64,000 nucleotides of DNA, from contig NC_012863.1 of the NCBI RefSeq assembly GCF_000026945.1, positions 1,577,710 to 1,641,709 of the forward strand, given 5' to 3'. Position 1 is the stretch's first letter. Each line of letters begins with the position of its first letter. A program made the translations under genes and the position numbers. The DNA comes from Candida dubliniensis CD36. Taxonomy: Eukaryota; Ascomycota; Pichiomycetes; Serinales; Debaryomycetaceae. Shown piece by piece: positions 58,542 through 64,000 of this stretch. The notes below the pieces were generated by a model that ran no database searches, had not been told where the DNA came from, and was given only the letters and a program-made list of their open reading frames with translations.

Positions 58542-58890
58542 CACGTTTTTAGGTAGCGCCGAGTTTTGACCACATTTTTTTTCTCTGCTTGACCACATTT
58601 TGGGTAGCGCCAAAGAGCGCAGATTTTACGGGCACTGATTTTTTGACCACAGGTTTGACCGCACATTTTCTTTGACCGCAGATTTTTTTTGACCACAGAT
58701 TTTTCGAGCACTGATTTTTGAGCACACATTTTTCTTTGAACACACATTTTTTGACCGCACATTTTCTTTGACCACAGGTTTTTTGACCACTGATTTTTTC
58801 TATGACCACACATTTTTTGACCACACATTTTCTTTGACCGCAGGTTTTCTTTGAGTACTGATTTTTGACCACACAATTTTGACCATCTAG
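58536..58890. repeat. Degenerate GACCACA minisatellite
   Basis: More than a dozen copies of TTTGACC(A/G)CA separated by short T-runs, with variable spacing of about 14-25 bp, in direct orientation. A few isolated copies also occur at 58077-58155. A minus-strand reading frame through it (Met-Cys-Gly-Gln-Lys repeats) is an artefact of the repeat. Confidence 0.85.
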
Positions 58891-60598
58891 ATGCGTTTGA
58901 TGATAGTATTGATTTCATTGTGGGTACGATTGAGAGTCTTACCAAGACACATGTGAAGGATTTTTTTTTGAATTTCAGACAAAGTTAAGGAAATTCGGGT
59001 GAGTTGTTTTTGGTGGTTTTAGACGAAGGCCCAGGTCTTGTTAGAGGAGCACGAATTTCGCGAATTATCTAGAATCAAGTACCTGATATTACGATCATTC
59101 AAAAAAGTTATTAGTTTGGGTGCGACGTTGCCGCAGAATTTTGCAACTTTGATGGAGGAGAAGTTGTTGTCGCCGAAGCTATATAATGCGGTTGTTAGTG
59201 AGCCGAACCGGAATGTTTATATTGAGTCGAAATTTGTGAGTGATGATGAGAAGAGGGTTGGTTGTTTGGTTGGTGTTGTTGAACGGTTTTTAGAGAGCTA
59301 TTCCGAGGGGATCATTTTCGTTTATTTTAGCTGCCTCGCGACGCTTAGAGAGTTTGGTGATATTTTCCCGAACAGTGTGAGCATCAGTTCTGAAACTAGT
59401 GACATTGCGTTGGCTCACAAGCAGATTAGTAGGACACGGATTATACTTGCCACGAAAGCTGCTTCGGTAGGCTTGGATATATCGAAGATTAGACAGATTG
59501 GCAACGGTTCCGGAAGTTATTCAAGTCATAGGTAGACTTAGAAGCAAGCCGCTGTATGTTTTATTTCTCAGTGGTGATCGAGACGGTGGGTATGATGAGA
59601 GTGTTGATGTTGGTGAGTGCATTAAGAAACAAATTTGTCAGTTTTACCTGTTAAAATGGGATGGGCACTTTAACTGTTGTGGGGTGCAGAACGCACATGG
59701 TGAAACAAGGGATATTGTTAAAGTAATGGTGCAGGCGCTGGGGGCTGCATTTAAGAGACGGCGAGCTGAAGAGAGTGCACAAGAGCAGGAGAGTGACCTA
59801 GAACAGGCAAAGAGGAAATTGGAAGAGCTTGACAAAAAGTATACATTTATTAGTATTGACAATCTTCATTTATGGTTCAAGTTCTATAAAACGACGTTAG
59901 AAGGTAATCCGGTTGTGAGGGTTGAACGGGTGTGTGATTGGTGTTTTATGAATGATGAGGAGTGTTCGAGAAACTGTTGCGAGCGATATAAGGTTGTGCA
60001 TCAAAGTCTAGCTTGCAGGATTATATTTGGAGGAATGAGCGGGGATGAAGTTTGTGAGGTTGTGCAGTATGGACAAGGTGGGATTCAATTGAATTGGGTT
60101 ATTGAAAATGATTTGGACAAGATGATTCAAGCGTATGATGAGAAACTTTTGGTGTGTCTGTTTTTGGATGATACTGGGTTGAAGTTGAATAGTAGAAGAG
60201 ACATTTTGAATGAAACGTATGCACGAGTTTTGTCGAAGATTAATACATTTGAACCGGAGGAGTGGATGCTTAAAGTTTTAGGAGCTGAATCAACTGGGAG
60301 TGCTGTGCAGATTGCTGGTCAGGAATGGGAGAAGCATGCTATGGAGACGTACTTCGAGGTACCCAGGGAAAATGTATGTCGAGAATGTGGATGCTTAAAT
60401 GAGGGTCACAATGGCTGTATTGGGAACAAGACGTTGTTGTATTTCTATACTGTGTTTGTTGATGCAAGATGTAGACGGCTTAGGGGAGATATTCAAGTGT
60501 TTAATCATTGGATGCGTGCTATGATGCGTTCACAGGTGGCAGGATTGTATCAACATATATTGGTTCTGGTGTACAAGGAGTTGAAGGATAAGAAATAG
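58887..60598 (+). pseudogene. Broken RecQ-like helicase of the telomere-linked type, 5'-truncated
   Basis: Helicase motifs occur in order across three frames. They are FIVGTIESL (about 58912), LVVLDE with the frame then shifting into AQVLLEEHEFREL (motif II), SLGATLP (motif III), RIILATKAASVGLDI (motif V), and after a second shift EVIQVIGRLRS (motif VI). Motif I (Walker A) is missing because the left end is replaced by the GACCACA minisatellite. Damage: an in-frame TAA near 58987, an extra G in GAAGGCC near 59029, and an extra G in TTGGCAA near 59495. The last 340 residues (to 60598) are intact, with Cys clusters CDWC and CRECGC. Such helicases are typical of fungal subtelomeres. Confidence 0.7.
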
Positions 60599-60599
60599 G

Positions 60600-61110
60600 A
60601 TGTAAAATGCGTGTAAGACGAATACAAGATGAACAAGAACAAGTTGAACAAGAACAAGTTGATTAATCTAGGACAAGTGACAACAGGAAGTAGGCAAATA
60701 CGACACAACAAGGACAATTTGATTAATCTGAGAAAGTTATCGACAAGTTATAGCAAATACGGGGAAAACACGAGTTGAGTAATGTAAGACAAGTGGGGAC
60801 AAGTCATGACAAAGGCAAATTGACTAATCTGAGACATGACAAGATAAACACAAGTAATCTAAGGCAAGTGACAAAAACGGGATATAGAAGACAAGGTGAT
60901 AATTCAAGGACGAATGACAAAACTCAAGACATTCAACAACAAGTCATAACAGGGAGGAGGCAAAGACGTAACAACAAGGACAAGTTGACTAACAAAGACA
61001 TGCCACGACAAAGGCAAACTGGGTAACACAGACATGTGAAGATGTAGCACAACAAAGACGGGATGACAAAATAGGCAACGTGACTAATCTAAGACAACGG
61101 GTATGAGCTA
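60600..61110. repeat. Degenerate GACAAGTTGACTAATCT repeat
   Basis: Repeated words such as ACAAGTTGA(C/T)TAATCT, AGACAAGTGACAA and ACAACAAGGACAA recur every 30-70 bp without a fixed period, all in the same orientation. The stretch follows directly on the helicase stop. A plus-strand frame at 60775-61026 across it is Lys/Arg/Gln/Asn-rich because of the repeat and is not supported as a gene. Confidence 0.7.
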
Positions 61111-62510
61111 TGACAGGACATGTTGGTGGTGGGGAGGACGTACGGATGGATAGATGGTTGGACGAAGAAATGATAAATTTTTTTTTTTTTTTTTTTGGAG
61201 CGTTGAAAAAATAACTAGCTGGAACAAATGGCTGGCTAAAAAAAATGGCAGAGATTTTGCAATCTTAATCTATGCGCACTGACAAGGTGTCAGATATATA
61301 GAATTTTGTTAGGAAGGTGACATGCGTCATGTTTTTTAGCACTTTATAACTCGCCCAATTTTGGTCGTATAGTAAAGGTAAGGGTATCAAAGCAATCTAT
61401 ATCATCTGGAGAAGCGATTTATATAGTTTTTAGGTTTATAACGTTAATATAGACTGATCTGCTGTTGATTGGAAAAGTTGGTTGATTTTAAGGTCAAGAG
61501 AAAAAAAGCTTCTTTTTGCGCACACGACCGGAAAAATCAGAATTTCATGGAAAAGGGCATATTTTGGGTTAACTTTGAAGGAGTGCAGAGGGCGAACCCG
61601 AAGAGATGGGAAGGTTGAAATTTGGAGATAGCTAGGTAGGTCATTTAAGATGGGTTTTGTACAATACTGTGTGTGGTTCGCTCTTTTTCACTGAGTTATT
61701 AGGGCGTCAGGTTTTTGTTGAAAGGTGGCAGGAAAAACAACAAAGGGTTATAGTGCAAGGCTCAACGACTAGTGTCTTGATCGAGTAGCAGCGTATTTCA
61801 TCGATATTGTAAGAATTTAGGTTTATTTTTACAAGAATGTTGACCCAAAAAAGATCGATGGGTACTTCTGTGTGAAGATTCTCGAGGGTTTATTTAGACA
61901 GAAAACAATGTTTATTTAAGCTATAACAATTTTTCCGGATTAGGAAACGACTCCCCGGTTTTCTAATTCGCGAGTCGACGAAACTTTACAGCTGGCAAGA
62001 AAAAAATGACAACAATCAACTAATACTCTTCTCATCTTCATTGACACTTCACTATCACAGGCATGATAAAGCTACTACTGATATAAGAATGGGGAAATAG
62101 AATATTTGAAACCTAGAAATACTGATTTCTGAAATGATTTAACCTGTTGGAAAATTTGCAACGATGGAACTCTCATTAGCAATGTTCAACATCTAACACA
62201 ATTAGCCTAATCAAAGCACATGTGGATGGAAAGGCAGTCAAGCTTGCAAGAATTTGAAGTGTTACTGATTTTGTGTTTAGACAAGGAGCATAAGAAAAGA
62301 AGTTGTATTATGTCTGTTGAAAACTGCATCAAAATTTATTGATTGAATGGCTATATTTCAGTGTTCAAAAACGGATTCATCTCAAATTGGGATTGGCAAA
62401 AAATATTCACAAGACAATCACACAGGAGAGTAGTAATAAGTACTTGTTGCTTGTTTGGTGCATCTACTTCAATTCTTTGGCTAAAATGTGAATCAAGTTT
62501 GTCAGTCTAG
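61111..62510. other. Non-coding region containing the third copy of repeat A
   Basis: No gene is seen. It holds a T-tract (61177-61196), a diverged repeat A copy (separate entry), and a short hairpin-forming CGACTC/GAGTCG near 61948-61979. The rest is AT-rich with stops in all frames. Confidence 0.5.
61328..61690. repeat. Repeat unit A, copy 3 (diverged)
   Basis: Aligns by eye with 58153-58541: TTAGCACTTTATAACTCGCCCAA, the TTTTTAGGTTTATAACGTTAATATA block, GCGCACACGACCGG and GATAGCTAGGT all have counterparts in the same order. It is clearly older than the pair at 57801-58541 and has no ORF1 beside it. Confidence 0.75.
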
Positions 62511-62846
62511 CTAAATCAGTATTACAATGTATATGGAGAAGTATACGATGTTGATGTTGCGGTGATGCAGTTGCTTAATGCGAGAGGAGAACAAGAAGGT
62601 GAGATTGGTGATTTTGACTTGACAAAACACACGATGAAGAAGACACTTTCAGGGACTGGACGGGATCAGAGTAAAGTGAGTGCAGGACAGATGCGACGTG
62701 TTATTAATCTGATTATGGGGCAGCTGTGGAGTGGCGAGATAGACGATAATAAGAAGATGACTCGCAAAGAGAAGAAGTTGTTAGAGGATTATGAGTGGAA
62801 GACTTCGGAGGTTGAGCAGATTTTAAGTAGATTGTGTAAGGAGTAG
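62511..62846 (+). pseudogene. ORF remnant of unknown family
   Basis: The frame is open from 62511, after a TAG, to the stop at 62846 (111 codons), while the first ATG is at 62565. The sequence before that ATG (YYNVYGEVYDVDVAV) looks like genuine coding, implying that the true 5' end is lost. The rest is charged and helical: RDQSKVSAGQMRRVINLIMG, then KKMTRKEKKLLEDYEW. No family is recognised. It lies among decayed elements, so it may be a fragment of the nearby helicase or of a transposon, or a small gene starting at 62565. Confidence 0.4.
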
Positions 62847-64000
62847 ATTATGTATTTAATCGATTGTTTGTCATTCAGAGTTTATGGTGCAGTGTAGGTG
62901 TAACGTGGGGAAAAGACAACGCAACAAAAAAAAAAAATTGTATCACTTTCTTCTTCGACAAATCAACAACAAATCAGTTATTCATTCAATCAGATATTCA
63001 ATCAATCAGATGAAATGAAGTATGCAATTGTGAATGCTGCTATGAGTTGCTAGATATTCAAGAAAAGGTCAAAACAGCAGGGTGACAGAAGAAAAATTTA
63101 AATTCAAAGTTGTCAAATTAGATGGCACTAAGTTAAAGATGGGAGTTGTCAAAACAGATGGAGTCAAGTGAAGGATAACAATTGCAATGGCAAGAAATGA
63201 GAGAGAATCAAACCAGGCTAACAATTTAAGACAGTTGTCTAGCTCGAGAATGAAAAAAACTCAATGGAATGTTTGAGTGAAATAACGCCAGGCATGTCGG
63301 ACAGAGAAAAAGCTAATGCAGATCAAATTCAAAGTTTAAAGAATTGAAGAAGAACTATCAGAGAATGGACATGGAAGTGAACGGGGGATTGGAAATTCCG
63401 TTCGATTTGAGAAAGAAAATTCAGAGAATGAAACATCATGGATAGTATTTTTAAAGGAAGCCAGTCAATTCACGGAATTGTAGAAGATTAATGCATATCA
63501 AATACAAAGTCTAAAAAGAATTGGGAGTTACTCTGAGAGACATGGAAAGCAACAGCCAAGTCATTGGAAGTGGGAGTTCTGTTGGATTTGACAAAGCAAA
63601 TCAGAGAATGAAAAATCTTGGATAGTATTTTTAAAGGAAGCCAGTCAGAGAGACAGTAGCAAATCAAGTACAAAGTGAAGAGATAGTTACTACAATCAAC
63701 AGGGAAATCTAGTGTCAGAATGTTTTTTTTGAGTGCAGTCAATGTCAATTGGAAAGATAGATATATGTGTCATGTCAAGTGCTACGTCAATTCATAATTG
63801 GAACTGCCTAGCAAGGCAAGTGATAACAGGACATAGATTTGTATAGAATATAGTGGCAATGTTATTAGTTCTTTTACAGCGTAACTTTACTTTACTCTTG
63901 TAATCTCTAGTTAGGGCAGAATCAAAGTAGCAGTTAGACATCGGTACGTCAGAGAGCAGTGGGACTGGCCTGTTCAAGGGTTTTTTTTTTTGCTCAGATC
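62847..64000. other. Non-coding repeat-bearing region to the window edge
   Basis: No gene is supported. It contains an A-tract near 62926-62937, short ATTCAATCA repeats near 62981-63013, a 180-bp tandem repeat (separate entry) and a T-run near 63980. No telomere repeat array is visible at the edge. Confidence 0.5.
63313..63680. repeat. 180-bp tandem repeat, two full units
   Basis: The block TCAGAGAATGAAA...GGATAGTATTTTTAAAGGAAGCCAGTCA occurs at 63421 and again exactly 180 bp later at 63601. Upstream parts (ATGCA.ATCAAAT.CAAAGT) also recur, and a partial third unit begins near 63661. Confidence 0.85.

Noticed and set aside
58496..58945. 149-codon minus-strand frame with Met-Cys-Gly-Gln-Lys repeats
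   Set aside because: Produced by the GACCACA minisatellite; period is irregular and there is no support as a gene.
60775..61026. 83-codon plus-strand basic frame
   Set aside because: Composition follows the GACAAG-type repeat; no ATG context or domain.
61948..61979. CGACTC/GAGTCG hairpin as a tRNA or terminator
   Set aside because: Only a six-base stem with no cloverleaf, A or B box.
63960..64000. Telomere repeat at the window edge
   Set aside because: No tandem telomeric unit is visible; only a short T-run.

Overview
The window looks like nuclear DNA from a diploid yeast of the CTG clade, very close to Candida albicans and most likely its sister species Candida dubliniensis (species inferred from remembered protein sequences and gene order, not from a search). 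Support: almost no introns, compact AT-rich intergenic DNA with T-tracts ahead of start codons, a PRA1/ZRT1 divergent pair, and MSH2, PDA1, BRR2, TRP4, RPO31 and UBI3 in the neighbourhood expected from C. albicans chromosome 4. Two CTG codons in PRA1 fall where I recall serine in the C. albicans protein, so CTG should be read as Ser throughout.

Bases 1-54100 are ordinary gene-dense chromosome with about 28 protein genes. From left: an RWD-like protein and mitochondrial rRNA pseudouridine synthase PUS5; a CipC-type small protein; the zinc module ZRT1 (ZIP transporter) and PRA1 (secreted zincophore) diverging from one promoter with two Rim101-type sites; an MNN4-family mannosylphosphate gene; MGT1; a small CxxC zinc protein; MET16; a P450; an alkaline ceramidase; RPO31. 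Then follow an Spc110-like gamma-tubulin receptor, TRP4, BRR2, PDA1 and MSH2, all on the minus strand. Next come a 1330-residue Ser/Asp-rich repeat protein, UPS2, three small uncharacterised genes, UBI3, SEC10, a CDC1/TED1-type phosphoesterase, a SAS4-domain protein, SCC2 and EAF1. Several promoters carry recognisable sites: Tbf1-type palindrome plus Cbf1 box (UBI3), Cbf1 box (MET16), Gcn4 site (TRP4), and MluI cell-cycle boxes (MSH2 and the Spc110-like gene).

Bases 54100-64000 are different: gene-poor, repetitive and full of broken genes, like a subtelomere or a transposon graveyard. They hold a decayed plus-strand ORF; a 127-bp LTR with an adjoining G-rich purine tract; a frameshifted ORF1 of a Zorro-type (L1-like) LINE with no ORF2; a 260-400 bp repeat in two tandem copies and one distant copy; a GACCACA minisatellite; a broken RecQ-like helicase of the telomere-linked type; a degenerate GACAAG-rich repeat; an ATG-less ORF remnant; and a 180-bp tandem repeat. 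No telomeric repeat is visible, so the chromosome end, if near, lies outside the window. No tRNA, rRNA or CRISPR was seen.
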